Assembly: GCA_948436975.1 (NCBI GenBank)
Contig: CAOJJB010000008.1
Location: forward strand, 21,813 to 85,812
DNA from: an uncultured Clostridium sp.
GTDB lineage: Bacteria; Bacillota; Clostridia; TANB77; CAG-508
Direction: 5' to 3'
DNA length: 64,000 nt
In this document: positions 52,728 to 61,717 of the stretch, in pieces
Layout of the letters: each line of letters starts with the position of its first letter
Numbering within the stretch: the first letter of the stretch is position 1
Translations under genes and position numbers: made by a program
Notes under the pieces: generated by a model
Databases searched by the model: none
Seen by the model: only the letters and a program-made list of their open reading frames with translations
Told to the model about the DNA's origin: nothing

Positions 52728-53702
52728 TTATTTTAATCCTTCCTTCAATGCTTCTATATTTTTTTCCATAAGACTTATATATGTATCTTTTTCTACATCT
52801 CCATTATGAATAGAATATAAAATTAATGGTTTAGCCTTTGTTTCTTCTGCTATCATTTTTGCCACTGTACCTTCTGATAACTCCTCATAATAAACAACTG
52901 GCATATTATATTTATTTATATAATCTATTATTGATTTTACTCTTGCTATACTTGGATCTTCACCTTCTCCACAATTATTATATACACTTATAAATTTAAG
53001 ATCATATGTGTCAACTAAGTAAGCATAAGCGAACTCTCCTCCAATTGCAATCTCTCTTCTATTTGTATCATTTAGTATATTCTTTATTTGCTTATCTAAC
53101 TCTAAAATTTCATTTTTATAATTTTCTGCATTTTTTTCATAATATTCTATATTATTTGTATCTATTTCACATATAGCTTTTAAAATATTATCTATCATTA
53201 TAATTGCATTATTAGGATTCATCCAAATATGTTCATCATATATTTCTTCACTATGTTCTTCTTCATGTTCTTCTTCTATTATTTCTAAATTAATATTCTT
53301 TTCTTCAAACTCATCTAATTCTATCAATTCAATACCATTTGAAATATTTACTATATTACATTTATATTCCTTTAAGTTGTCTACAATATTTTTTGTCCAT
53401 GGCTCTAATTGTGTACCATTATATAGAAACATATCGCTACTATTTAAAATTGTTATCATATCTTTAGCTGTTGGCTCATAATTATGTGTTTCAATTCCTG
53501 AACTTAATAATAATTTAACATCAGCTTTATCCCCCACAATCTGTTTTGCAAAATCATATTGTGGAAATAATGTTGCTACAATTTGAATTTTATTATCTTT
53601 ATCGTTTTTTGATACTGATTGTGTTTTAAAAAATACTGTTATTATAATCATCACAATTATTAATATAAGAAAACTTATAATTGCTATTATACTTTTTTTC
53701 AA
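52728..53702 (-). CDS. znuA: Zinc ABC transporter substrate-binding protein, membrane-anchored
   Basis: 324 residues, TTG start at 53702 after AAGGTAG. Cluster A-I binding-protein features are TLFPQYDFAKQI, GIETHNYEPTAKD (metal-ligand His), the acidic His-rich loop EEEHEEEHSEE near 145-155, DEHIWMNPNN and GEFAYAYLVDTYDL. The His loop favours zinc over manganese. The N-terminus (about 4-27) is one hydrophobic helix ending in FFKTQ with no lipobox Cys, so it is anchored by a helix, not by a lipid, which is unusual for Gram-positives. Confidence 0.88.
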   Translation of the reverse strand: MKKSIIAIISFLILIIVMIIITVFFKTQSVSKNDKDNKIQIVATLFPQYDFAKQIVGDKADVKLLLSSGIETHNYEPTAKDMITILNSSDMFLYNGTQLEPWTKNIVDNLKEYKCNIVNISNGIELIELDEFEEKNINLEIIEEEHEEEHSEEIYDEHIWMNPNNAIIMIDNILKAICEIDTNNIEYYEKNAENYKNEILELDKQIKNILNDTNRREIAIGGEFAYAYLVDTYDLKFISVYNNCGEGEDPSIARVKSIIDYINKYNMPVVYYEELSEGTVAKMIAEETKAKPLILYSIHNGDVEKDTYISLMEKNIEALKEGLK

Positions 53703-53728
53703 TTTACTACCTTCTTTATTTTATTAAA

Positions 53729-53756
53729 AATAGGAAATTTTAGAATATTTCCTATT
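53729..53756. terminator. Hairpin in the znuA leader
   Basis: AATAGGAAAT (53729-53738) pairs with ATTTCCTATT (53747-53756). On the minus strand U5 follows, about 25 bases before the znuA start. It is either a second stop for rplL read-through or an attenuator of the znu operon. Confidence 0.5.
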
Positions 53757-53796
53757 AAATAATACTATGTTTTTATTATTTTGTCAACATTATGTA

Positions 53797-53839
53797 AATA
53801 TAGAAAAAGATGAACACAAAGTTCATCTTTTTCTATATT
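53797..53839 (-). terminator. Terminator of the rplJ-rplL unit
   Basis: Nineteen-base perfect arms (53797-53815 and 53821-53839) with loop ACAAA, immediately after the rplL stop codon. The minus-strand arm ends in a U-rich stretch. Confidence 0.85.
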
Positions 53840-53847
53840 AAATTATT

Positions 53848-54216
53848 TTATTTTAATTCTACTGTTGCTCCAGCTTCAACAAATTTAGCTTTCATTTCTT
53901 CTGCTTCTTCTTTAGCTACACCTTCTTTAATTGTTTTTGGTGCTCCATCAACTAATTCTTTAGCTTCTTTTAATCCTAATCCTGTAGCATCTCTAACAAC
54001 TTTTATTACAGCTATTTTATTTGATCCAGCATCTGTTAACACTACATCAAATTCTGATTTTTCAGCTCCACCTTCAGCTGCTCCTCCAGCTGCTGGTGCT
54101 GCAACAGCTGCTGCTGTTACTCCATATTTTTCTTCAATTCCTTTTACTAATTCTGATAATTCAACTACTGTTAAGCTATCAATTTCTTCTAACATTTTAT
54201 CTGTTTTTTCACTCAT
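53848..54216 (-). CDS. rplL: 50S ribosomal protein L7/L12
   Basis: 122 residues. The N-terminal dimerisation helix pair ([21 protein letters not shown] split over 9-29), an Ala/Gly-rich hinge ([16 protein letters not shown]) and the C-terminal factor-binding domain ([32 protein letters not shown]) are complete. It forms the ribosomal stalk that recruits elongation factors. rpoB, which normally follows, is absent: a terminator and the znu operon come next. Confidence 0.98.
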   Translation of the reverse strand: MSEKTDKMLEEIDSLTVVELSELVKGIEEKYGVTAAAVAAPAAGGAAEGGAEKSEFDVVLTDAGSNKIAVIKVVRDATGLGLKEAKELVDGAPKTIKEGVAKEEAEEMKAKFVEAGATVELK

Positions 54217-54295
54217 TTTTTATTCCTCCTAATATTTTTTAATTTTATGGATATTTGTATATCCTTCTTAATTTAAAATTTTATACTAATTCTGA

Positions 54296-54802
54296 TTACT
54301 CAGCCTCTGATTCTTTTTTTACTCTAACTGCATCAAGTGTAGCAGCAAGTTTTGAAACATTTGCAAGTAAACATCCAGCAAGTTTTGCAATAAGTTCTTC
54401 TCTTGATGGAAGTTGTGCAAGAGTTGATAATTCTTCTACTGTAGAAACTGCTCCTTCTAACACACCTGCTTTAATCTTATAATAATCATTTGCTTTAGCA
54501 AATTTGTATATTACCTTTAATGCTGGTAAATATTCTTCTTGTGCTATTATAACTGCTGTTGGTCCTTCTAAAGCTTCATCTAATGCATCTATTCCACATT
54601 CTTTTAAAGCTCTTTTTGTAATGTTATTTTTAATTACAGAATATTCTGCTCCAATTTCTCTTATAGATTTTCTTAATTCTGTTACTTCAGAAACATTAAT
54701 TCCTCTGTAATCAACTAAAAGTACTAAGCTTGCATTTTTCATTTTATCTGCTAAAGCTTTTACTTCTTCTTCTTTACGTTTGATTATTTTTTCATTAGCC
54801 AA
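54296..54802 (-). CDS. rplJ: 50S ribosomal protein L10
   Basis: 168 residues, TTG start at 54802, eight bases after GGAGGTG. VLLVDYRGINVSEVTELRK, YSVIKNNITKRAL and GPTAVIIAQEE are L10 motifs. The C-terminal helix that binds L7/L12 dimers is present. L10 with L12 represses its own operon through the leader immediately upstream. Confidence 0.97.
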   Translation of the reverse strand: MANEKIIKRKEEEVKALADKMKNASLVLLVDYRGINVSEVTELRKSIREIGAEYSVIKNNITKRALKECGIDALDEALEGPTAVIIAQEEYLPALKVIYKFAKANDYYKIKAGVLEGAVSTVEELSTLAQLPSREELIAKLAGCLLANVSKLAATLDAVRVKKESEAE

Positions 54803-54949
54803 TTTAATTTCACCTCCATTACTTTTTTATTATATTAAACTCAAAAACTCTTTATTACCTAATAATACAAGGTAATAAAGAGTTTTATATTCTCTGTTTT
54901 ACCTCGGTAGGATTTATTTTATACCTACTGTCTTAGGTTCTATTTTTAA
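54803..54949 (-). promoter_or_regulatory. L10 ribosomal protein leader with attenuator
   Basis: On the minus strand, CCTAAGACAGTAGGTA and CCTACCGAGGTAAAA (about 54939-54899) are the recognisable L10-leader core. A 16-base perfect terminator stem (54886-54871 with 54859-54844) ending in U5 follows, then the GGAGGTG of rplJ. L10-L12 binding to such leaders favours termination in Firmicutes. Confidence 0.85.
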
Positions 54950-55633
54950 TTATTTTTGATTTATATAAATACTTGGTCCCATTGTTGTTGTTAAAGCAAC
55001 ACTTTTAATATATTGTCCTTTGGCAGCAGCTGGTTTAGCTTTTATGATAGCATCTATTATTGTTTCATAGTTTTCAGCTAATTTTTCAGCCCCAAAAGAA
55101 ACTTTACCTATTCCTAAATGAATAATATTAGTTTTATCTAATCTATATTCAACTTTACCAGATTTTATTTCTGATATAGCTTTTGTAACATCCATTGTTA
55201 CTGTTCCAGATTTAGGGTTTGGCATTAATCCTTTTGGTCCTAAAACCTTACCTAATCTTCCTATTACACCCATCATATCAGGTGTTGCTACTATAACATC
55301 ATATTCAAACCAATTCTCTTTTTCAATTTTTGGAACTAACTCTTCTGCTCCTACATAATCTGCTCCAGCAGCTTCTGCTTCTTTAGCTTTATCTCCTTTT
55401 GCAAATACTAAAACTCTTAATGATTTTCCTGTTCCATTAGGTAATACTACTGTACCTCTAACTTGTTGATCAGCATGTTTTGAATCTACACCTAACTTTA
55501 TGTGTAATTCTACTGTTTCATCAAATTTTGGTTTTGGCATTTTTCCTAAAATTTCTAAAGCTTCTTTAGCTTCATAACTTTTTTCGCTGTCTATTAATTT
55601 AGCAGCTTCTTGATATCTTTTTCCTCTTTTCAT
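54950..55633 (-). CDS. rplA: 50S ribosomal protein L1
   Basis: 227 residues. [55 protein letters not shown] and [12 protein letters not shown] are invariant L1 segments. It binds 23S rRNA at the E-site stalk. It lies 83 bases after rplK. No L1-binding leader is obvious in that gap. Confidence 0.98.
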   Translation of the reverse strand: MKRGKRYQEAAKLIDSEKSYEAKEALEILGKMPKPKFDETVELHIKLGVDSKHADQQVRGTVVLPNGTGKSLRVLVFAKGDKAKEAEAAGADYVGAEELVPKIEKENWFEYDVIVATPDMMGVIGRLGKVLGPKGLMPNPKSGTVTMDVTKAISEIKSGKVEYRLDKTNIIHLGIGKVSFGAEKLAENYETIIDAIIKAKPAAAKGQYIKSVALTTTMGPSIYINQK

Positions 55634-55716
55634 TTTTCCTCCCGTGGTACTAACGAACTGGTTTTTCCAATTCTCCCAAAATATTAAAATTTATATATTA
55701 TTCTAAATCTTTAAAA

Positions 55717-56145
55717 TTAGTCTACTACAACTACACCCATAGATCTAGCTGTACCTTCAACCATACTCATTGCAGTTTCTATTGATGCCGCATTTAAGTC
55801 TGCCATTTTTTGTTCAGCTATTGCTCTAACTTGTGCTTTTGTTATTTGAGCTACTTTTTCTTTGTTAGGTTTTCCTGAACCACTTTTTAATCCTATTGTT
55901 TTCTTTATAAGTACAGCAACTGGTGGAACTTTTGTAATAAATGAGAATGATTTATCTTTATATACTGAAATTACAACTGGTATTGTCATTCCTGGTTGAT
56001 TTGCTGTTCTATCATTAAATTCTTTAACAAATTGCATTATATTTACACCACTTGATCCTAAAGCTGGTCCTACTGGTGGAGCTGGTGAAGCCTTTCCTGC
56101 TTCTATTTGTAATTTAATAACATTTACAACTTCTTTTTCTGCCAT
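55717..56145 (-). CDS. rplK: 50S ribosomal protein L11
   Basis: 142 residues. [38 protein letters not shown] and [10 protein letters not shown] are L11 landmarks, including the Pro-rich linker that thiopeptide antibiotics target. It is 19 bases downstream of nusG in the usual order. Confidence 0.98.
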   Translation of the reverse strand: MAEKEVVNVIKLQIEAGKASPAPPVGPALGSSGVNIMQFVKEFNDRTANQPGMTIPVVISVYKDKSFSFITKVPPVAVLIKKTIGLKSGSGKPNKEKVAQITKAQVRAIAEQKMADLNAASIETAMSMVEGTARSMGVVVVD

Positions 56146-56164
56146 TTTCTTTTAGCACCTCCTT

Positions 56165-56701
56165 TTAATTAACCTTTTGAACTTGTGAAAATTCTAGTTC
56201 TACTGGAGTTTCTCTTCCAAACATAGAAACTAAAACTTTTACTTTTTGTTTTTCTTTATTTATTTCTTGAACTGTTCCTACAAATCCTTCTAATGGACCG
56301 TTTACAACTTGAACATTGTCATTAACATCATAATCAATATTAACTGGAACTTCATCAAATCCCATATTTCTTATTTCAGCATCAGTTAATGGAATTGGAT
56401 CTGTTCCTGAACCTACAAATCCTGTAACTCCTCTTGTATTTCTTACTATATACCAAGATTCTTCTGTTACTATCATTTTAATAAGAACATAGCCTGGAAA
56501 AACTTTTTTTAAATTAGTTTTTCTCTTTCCATCTTTTATTTCTACTTGTTCTTCCATTGGAACTACTATATTAAAGAAGTAATCTTCAAGTTCTCTATTT
56601 TTTATTGTTTTTTCTAAGTCTGTTTTTACTTTATTTTCATAACCAGAATATGTATGAACTACATACCACTTTGGCTCTAATTTATTCTCATCCTGAGACA
56701 T
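56165..56701 (-). CDS. nusG: Transcription termination/antitermination factor NusG
   Basis: 178 residues. The NGN domain (KWYVVHTYSGYENKVKTDLE, FPGYVLIKM, RNTRGVTGFVG) is followed by a KOW domain (DNVQVVNGPLEGFVGTVQEI). NusG binds RNA polymerase and couples it to Rho or the ribosome. Length and gene order (secE-nusG-rplK) are standard. Confidence 0.97.
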   Translation of the reverse strand: MSQDENKLEPKWYVVHTYSGYENKVKTDLEKTIKNRELEDYFFNIVVPMEEQVEIKDGKRKTNLKKVFPGYVLIKMIVTEESWYIVRNTRGVTGFVGSGTDPIPLTDAEIRNMGFDEVPVNIDYDVNDNVQVVNGPLEGFVGTVQEINKEKQKVKVLVSMFGRETPVELEFSQVQKVN

Positions 56702-56746
56702 ATTTTAGCCCCCTTTATATTCTTCTTTTATTAGTAATTCTTGTTA

Positions 56747-57169
56747 CTAATTATTTTGTTCTTCAGAACTTTCTCCATTTTCTACTGTATTTGTAGTTTC
56801 TTCTGTTTTTGATGCCTCATCAGATGTTTCTTCTACTTCGGTTCCTGCTTCATTAGAAACTTCAGATTGGTTTCCTTCTTCTGAGTTTTCCCCTGTTGAC
56901 TCATCTCCTGACTCTTCTGTTTCATTTGAGCTAGATGTAACTATGGCTTTAAGTTTTTCTACACCAAAGTTATTTAAATTTTCAAAAATAACATCTAAAA
57001 CAAATACTATTACTGCTACTGTTATGACTATTGCTAATACAGTTCCTGTATTATTTACTAATTGTTTGAATGTAGGCCAACTTACTCTTTTTAATTCTGC
57101 TTTAAACTCTTTTAAAAATTTCTTATTTTCATTATTATTTTTATTTTCTTTTTTCGCTTCTTTAGCCAT
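56747..57169 (-). CDS. secE: Preprotein translocase subunit SecE with acidic C-terminal extension
   Basis: 140 residues. The conserved core is at about 17-75: FLKEFKAELKRVSWPTFKQL followed by one membrane helix (VLAIVITVAVIVFVLDVIF). SecE is usually 60-80 residues in Firmicutes. Here about 60 extra residues after the helix are almost only Glu, Ser, Asn, Thr and Gly (ESGDESTGENSEEGNQSE), on the outer side by the normal topology. The extension has no recognised motif and is probably disordered. The RBS is AGGAGG-like. Confidence 0.93.
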   Translation of the reverse strand: MAKEAKKENKNNNENKKFLKEFKAELKRVSWPTFKQLVNNTGTVLAIVITVAVIVFVLDVIFENLNNFGVEKLKAIVTSSSNETEESGDESTGENSEEGNQSEVSNEAGTEVEETSDEASKTEETTNTVENGESSEEQNN

Positions 57170-57196
57170 ATTAACTCCTCCTATTAAAGGTTTTAT

Positions 57197-57361
57197 CTAT
57201 TTAGTTTCTTTATGAGTTGTACGTTTTTTGCAGAATTTACAATACTTAACAACTTCTAATCTTTCAGTATTGTTTCTTTTATTTTTTGATGTCATATAAT
57301 TTCTTCTTTTACATTCTGTACATTCTAATATTATGTTCTCTCTTGGTCCTTTTGCCGCCAT
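57197..57361 (-). CDS. rpmG: 50S ribosomal protein L33, zinc-binding form
   Basis: 54 residues beginning [20 protein letters not shown] and ending KTTHKETK-like ([11 protein letters not shown]). Cysteines at 14, 17, 41 and 44 form a zinc ribbon, so this is the C+ form. Zinc-free paralogues are induced in zinc starvation in some Firmicutes. GGAGGTG precedes ATG 57361 by 8 bases. It begins the rpmG-secE-nusG-rplKAJL cluster, as in many Firmicutes. Confidence 0.97.
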   Translation of the reverse strand: MAAKGPRENIILECTECKRRNYMTSKNKRNNTERLEVVKYCKFCKKRTTHKETK

Positions 57362-57454
57362 TTTAACTACACCTCCGTTTTACTTTTAATGAAGCTTGAT
57401 TTTATATTTTATTTTTAACGATGTGATGCATGTTTCTTAAAATCATGCTTATAT

Positions 57455-57483
57455 ACTTTATCACAAAACATATAATATGTCAA
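57455..57483 (-). promoter_or_regulatory. Promoter of rpmG-secE-nusG-rpl cluster
   Basis: TTGACA (57483-57478), 17 bases, TAAAGT (57460-57455) on the minus strand, about 90 bases upstream of rpmG. Confidence 0.7.
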
Positions 57484-57541
57484 CAATATTACATTTTTTT
57501 TTGTTATTTTCTTTATATATTTTTTTTATACTAATATAAAA

Positions 57542-58129
57542 CTATTTCTTTTTGTTACTCTTATTATTCTTTTTTTGAACTGAATATCCAAATCTACCAA
57601 TCTTCTTTCCTAACTTATAATAACCTCCATTTGCATAAGCTATTAATTCACATTTTGATATATCAAAAGCACCCTTTTCATTAATATATTTTTCATCAGC
57701 ATCTATTGATAATACTTCTGCAATAAACATTGTATGACTACCATATTCTCTAATATCTATTACTTTACATTCTATACCAACAGGACTTTCTTTTATTAAT
57801 GGGGCTTTAATAAATTTAGCTTTTTCTTTTGTAAGTTTCATTTCTTTAAATTTATCAAATTTAGATCCACTTCTTACTCCACACCAATCTGTTACATAAG
57901 CTAATTTTTCATTTGTTAAATTTATGGCAAATTCTTTATTTCTTTTAATAAGATCATGGGAATATCTTTCAGGTCTTACAGATATATATACAATTGCTGG
58001 ATTAGTATTTATAATACCAGTCCAAGCTACTGTTATTATATTAGATTTTTCCATATTACCACAAGTAACTAATACAGCTGGTATTGGATAAATAAATGTT
58101 CCAGCCTTCCATATTTTTCTTGACATCAT
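57542..58129 (-). CDS. Flavin reductase-like domain protein
   Basis: 195 residues. PIPAVLVTCGNMEKSNIITVAWTGI split over 17-41, YISVRPERYSHDLIKRNKEFAINL-type segment and HTMFIAEVLSI are features of the FMN-binding flavin reductase (HpaC/flavoredoxin-like) family. It reduces or carries flavin. A partner oxygenase is not visible. The C-terminus is basic (KKNNKSNKKK). Its first codons overlap the stop of the upstream gene by 4 bases, so the two are translationally coupled. Confidence 0.85.
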   Translation of the reverse strand: MMSRKIWKAGTFIYPIPAVLVTCGNMEKSNIITVAWTGIINTNPAIVYISVRPERYSHDLIKRNKEFAINLTNEKLAYVTDWCGVRSGSKFDKFKEMKLTKEKAKFIKAPLIKESPVGIECKVIDIREYGSHTMFIAEVLSIDADEKYINEKGAFDISKCELIAYANGGYYKLGKKIGRFGYSVQKKNNKSNKKK

Positions 58130-59499
58130 CTAAAATCTCCTACAGGTTTTACATCATAACTAGAATTATCCTTACTATTAGTTTTAGATTTAATATCTTC
58201 AACTATACTTCTTTGTAATTGATCTATTTCTTTTCCAGGAGCACATAATTCTTCTAATGTACAATATGAATTTCCACATCTTCCTAGATTATCAGATACA
58301 TATTTCATAATTTTTTTTAAGTATTTATTACGTGTAAATCCATATAATCCATCACGTTCTTTACACATTCCAGCATATCTATATTGTTCTTTTATAATCA
58401 TATCTAAATATCTATCTGAAAAAGCAATTTTTGAATAAAAATCTTCAGTTTCTTTTGGTATTCTTTCTTGAGAAGCAATACTTTTTAAGTTTCTAATATC
58501 TATTTCATCTGGATCTATAAAATTCATACCAAAGAAATACGTATTCTCTCCATCTTCTCCTATTCTAGTAACTCCAATAAGTTCTAATAAGTTTAAAACA
58601 TCTACATTAGCATATTCTATTTTACCATAACTTACTGCTATAACTTTTTGATTTTCAATACCATTACTTGAATAATTTGCCATATTATTTAATATTACTT
58701 TAGGTTTTGGAAATTTATAAAAATTCCATTCACGTAATATATTTGGAACTTCAAAGCCATTACTATTTGTTTCTTCCTTGAAATTAGAATTATACAATTC
58801 ATTTATAACTACATAGTCTCTTTTGGTTTTGCATTTATATAATAGTTCTTGTTGGTTTAACAATTGTGCTTTTTCATTTTCAAAATGTTCTAAATACTTC
58901 TGATATATTGTTTCATAATGTGAATTCTTTAATATAGCTAATATCTTATTCATTTCTTCATATTCATCATCTTCCATTTTTGTACCATGTTCTTGTTTTA
59001 AACATTTTGAAACTTGAGGTATATAAATAACTCTCATTAAAAAATTTCTAATTTTATTACTTTTGTTTTCATCTAAAACATCTATTCCTGTTTCTACAAT
59101 ATAGTCCCTTATTTCTTTAGTAGAATCATTATCTATATTTTTTTGTGCATATTCAATATATCCTTCTATTGTATTAAAATGAGGTAATTTTGAAGATGTA
59201 GATGTATTAATCAATTTTCTTAACAATTCTGATTGTTGTTCTTTTGATAATTCACTTTCAATGCCTCTATTATTCCTATTAAGTGCATTTATTAAGCTAT
59301 TTGATATACTATTAAAAAAGTTAACATACTCTTTAAAAACAGGTTTCTTCATTTGAGGCTCAGCTTCCTCTATGGAATTATTTAAAAGATTATAAGTAGA
59401 AAAGTTCTCTTTTAAACCTGGTAAATATTTTGATATTAATTTATACATATTAGTTTCACCAAGGTAGTTAAACATAAACATATAATTGTTATCATTCAT
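58126..59499 (-). CDS. Unrecognised 457-residue protein
   Basis: Start ATG 59499 follows GGAG by 8 bases. A frame to 59520 lacks a site. The protein is soluble, mostly helical and rich in Asn, Glu, Lys and Tyr, with no signal or membrane helix. The C-terminal third has four or more cysteines (YRYAGMCKERDGLYGFTRNK, LGRCGNSYCTLEELCAPGKE) that could bind a metal or cluster. I recognise no family. It lies 47 bases after the AIM24 gene and is translationally coupled to the flavin reductase gene. Confidence 0.75.
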   Translation of the reverse strand: MNDNNYMFMFNYLGETNMYKLISKYLPGLKENFSTYNLLNNSIEEAEPQMKKPVFKEYVNFFNSISNSLINALNRNNRGIESELSKEQQSELLRKLINTSTSSKLPHFNTIEGYIEYAQKNIDNDSTKEIRDYIVETGIDVLDENKSNKIRNFLMRVIYIPQVSKCLKQEHGTKMEDDEYEEMNKILAILKNSHYETIYQKYLEHFENEKAQLLNQQELLYKCKTKRDYVVINELYNSNFKEETNSNGFEVPNILREWNFYKFPKPKVILNNMANYSSNGIENQKVIAVSYGKIEYANVDVLNLLELIGVTRIGEDGENTYFFGMNFIDPDEIDIRNLKSIASQERIPKETEDFYSKIAFSDRYLDMIIKEQYRYAGMCKERDGLYGFTRNKYLKKIMKYVSDNLGRCGNSYCTLEELCAPGKEIDQLQRSIVEDIKSKTNSKDNSSYDVKPVGDFR

Positions 59500-59545
59500 A
59501 AAATTTTCTCCATTCATCATTTTATAAATATTTATTAATAATCTT

Positions 59546-60403
59546 TTATTTTAGCATTCCCATAATTCCATTAATTGTTGTATTTGTAACTGATTCTCCA
59601 GCATTGTCTGGTGCTTTTGAACCATGAGTTTGATTCATTGCTTGACCATTTATAGGTGCTAATAATACCTTTCCAGTTCCTCTATATACATTTACTAAAC
59701 CTTCTCCTGAAATAGCTGACCCCATCAATGTTTTAGAAGATTTTTCAACTGTAAATTCTAAACTTCCTGACCATGCAACTGCAAAGTTCCCATCTACTTT
59801 TAGTACATCATTTTCTAAATCAATTTCAATTAATTCATCTCTTGGAACAAAACTTTCTAAAGCTGCAATTCCCTCTCCTTGCAACTTTAAATTAAATAGT
59901 CCTTCTCCTCCAAATACTGCTGAAGATAAATTTGAACGAGATACTACCTTTTGCTCAACTTTAGAATCACAAGCTAAAAACATACCATCATCAAGTACAA
60001 TTCCGCCTTCCCATTCTGTTAAATCTTCTAATAATATATGTCTATATGTAGGCTCTAACACTAAAATTCCTTTCCCTTTATAAATAGGTTTTACAGTAGA
60101 TTCCTTTGTTACTACCCCTTTTATTGCTTTTCCTATAAGATCTCCAGCTCCCTTTACTCCTGATTGCATTTCTACATTTCCAATAGTCCACTGCATTGCA
60201 CCTGCACTAATTGTATATTCACTATTATTAAGTTCAATTAATACTTGTCTTTTTCTTACATTCATTTTACTTGCAAAATATGATGTAGTTGCTGAATATG
60301 GTGTTACACTCAAGTCATTTACATATTCTAATACTCTCATTCCTTCTTTTTTTTCTACTACTTTTATATTGTCATTATTTAGAAAATTTTTAAATTTAAA
60401 CAT
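59546..60403 (-). CDS. AIM24-family protein
   Basis: 285 residues. Repeated beta motifs with glycine turns (YTISAGAMQWTIGNVEM, GGIVLDDGMFLACDSKVEQK, VFGGEGLFNLKLQGEGI, ISGEGLVNVYRGTGKVLLAP) are typical of the AIM24/TIGR00266 fold, a trimeric tryptophan-RNA-binding-attenuator-like beta barrel. The bacterial function is unknown. The mitochondrial homologue affects membrane organisation. AGGAG precedes the ATG. Confidence 0.9.
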   Translation of the reverse strand: MFKFKNFLNNDNIKVVEKKEGMRVLEYVNDLSVTPYSATTSYFASKMNVRKRQVLIELNNSEYTISAGAMQWTIGNVEMQSGVKGAGDLIGKAIKGVVTKESTVKPIYKGKGILVLEPTYRHILLEDLTEWEGGIVLDDGMFLACDSKVEQKVVSRSNLSSAVFGGEGLFNLKLQGEGIAALESFVPRDELIEIDLENDVLKVDGNFAVAWSGSLEFTVEKSSKTLMGSAISGEGLVNVYRGTGKVLLAPINGQAMNQTHGSKAPDNAGESVTNTTINGIMGMLK

Positions 60404-60486
60404 ATTTGCTCCTCCATTTTTTTAATATAAAAATAATATCAATAAAAAAAAAAGTTGTCAATCTACTACAATTAAATATATATGTC

Positions 60487-60515
60487 TTGAAAAAAGGAAT
60501 AAAATGCTTTAAAAT
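60487..60515 (+). promoter_or_regulatory. Promoter of the 41-residue mini-gene
   Basis: TTGAAA (60487-60492), 17 bases, TAAAAT (60510-60515), about 60 bases upstream of the start codon on the plus strand. Confidence 0.55.
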
Positions 60516-60575
60516 ACTAAAATATAAAATTTGTAAATGGGTCAAATTAGTACCTTAGAAAGGAATATTTAGAAT

Positions 60576-60701
60576 ATGAAAAAAATTCGCAACTGTATTG
60601 GTTTAGATACACAAAAATTCAAAAGAAAAAAAAATTATAACAACTATTTAAATAAAGCAAGATTGGTTAAATTATTTAAATTATACAAAAAGAATAAATA
60701 A
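60576..60701 (+). CDS. 41-residue highly basic mini-protein
   Basis: ATG 60576 follows AAAGGA and opens a frame beginning MKKIRNCIGLDTQKFKRKKN and ending LFKLYKKNK. About one third of residues are Lys or Arg, with a single Cys. A promoter, a ribosome site and a clean terminator three bases after the stop support a real gene, the only plus-strand gene in the last 17 kb. No family is recognised. Nucleic-acid binding, membrane peptide activity or a spore-core role are all only guesses. Confidence 0.65.
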   Translation: MKKIRNCIGLDTQKFKRKKNYNNYLNKARLVKLFKLYKKNK

Positions 60702-60703
60702 AA

Positions 60704-60739
60704 AAATAAGGCATTTTCGAAATGTCTTATTTTTTTATT
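60704..60739 (+). terminator. Terminator of the 41-residue gene
   Basis: AAATAAGGCATTT (60704-60716), TCG, AAATGTCTTATTT (60720-60732), one G-U, followed by T on the plus strand. The mirror side also serves as a U-run for the convergent phosphatase gene. Confidence 0.85.
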
Positions 60740-60781
60740 TATTAACTAATTTAAATTAAAATAAACTTTCAAAAAATCATG

Positions 60782-61651
60782 TTATTTATTCAAAATTCCA
60801 TATACCATAGTAATATCTGTTGGTACTATATATTTAGCTCCTATTGCTTCTGCAACTACTAATACAAAAGCACTCATAGCCCTTGTAGCATACCACCAAT
60901 CTGGATCTTTTACTCTTTGTCTTATTTCATCTAATGAAATAGATTTATAATATCTTTCTGTTTCACTTTTCCTTGTTTCAATATCCATCATAATAGATGA
61001 TACTTTATCTGTATATAACGTATTATTTTCATACTTTATTCCAGAATGTCTTGCAAACTTTTCGTGTCCTCCACCTGCTAATATTAATATATCAGCATTT
61101 TCTTTAGGTAAGTTTAATCTTTCTTTTATAAAATTCTTAACTGTTTCAAGTTTAGTTGTTGCAAAATTCTCAGCTAGATCTGGAAATTTTTCCATTACAT
61201 CAATAACACCAATTTTGCTATTAATAGTTTCTTTTATTTTTTCATCATAAATTGCAATTTCAGTAGAACCTCCACCACCTATAAAAACACATACTTTTTC
61301 TTTTACAAATCTAGTTGTTCCAAAAACTGTCAATTCATTTTCTTGATCTTGTGATATAACATTAAACTCATATCCTGTTTGATTTTTAAACCTAATTAAA
61401 AATTCTTGTTTTTCCATATCTTTTAAAGTTCTAAAAATACTTGTTCCACACACATATATATCTTGTGATATATTTTTTAATTTTTGTATATATTCTATTA
61501 AATCTTTAATATCACTTTCTCTTAATTTATTATCTTCATTATAATGTTTTTTAAATTGTATTGTTTTTCCATCTAACTTTTCTACATTATTACCATCAAA
61601 CCTATCAACTTTAATACAAGTTGACCCAACTTCTACAATTATCTTGTTCAT
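60782..61651 (-). CDS. Ppx/GppA-family phosphatase
   Basis: 289 residues from ATG 61651 (GGAGG, 8-base gap). It is an actin-like ATPase fold: IIVEVGSTCIKVDRFDG (phosphate 1), VISQDQENELTVFGTTRF, VFIGGGGSTEIAIYD (phosphate 2) and ILAGGGHEKFA. Ppx/GppA proteins hydrolyse polyphosphate or pppGpp. This one is short (no C-terminal helical domain) like single-module Ppx1. It ends in YIVPTDITMVYGILNK. The substrate is undetermined. Confidence 0.82.
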   Translation of the reverse strand: MNKIIVEVGSTCIKVDRFDGNNVEKLDGKTIQFKKHYNEDNKLRESDIKDLIEYIQKLKNISQDIYVCGTSIFRTLKDMEKQEFLIRFKNQTGYEFNVISQDQENELTVFGTTRFVKEKVCVFIGGGGSTEIAIYDEKIKETINSKIGVIDVMEKFPDLAENFATTKLETVKNFIKERLNLPKENADILILAGGGHEKFARHSGIKYENNTLYTDKVSSIMMDIETRKSETERYYKSISLDEIRQRVKDPDWWYATRAMSAFVLVVAEAIGAKYIVPTDITMVYGILNK

Positions 61652-61717
61652 ATTTTTTTCCTCCAATTGCAAAATATTTCAATATATTGGTATTATATCA
61701 CTACACATAATCTCTGT

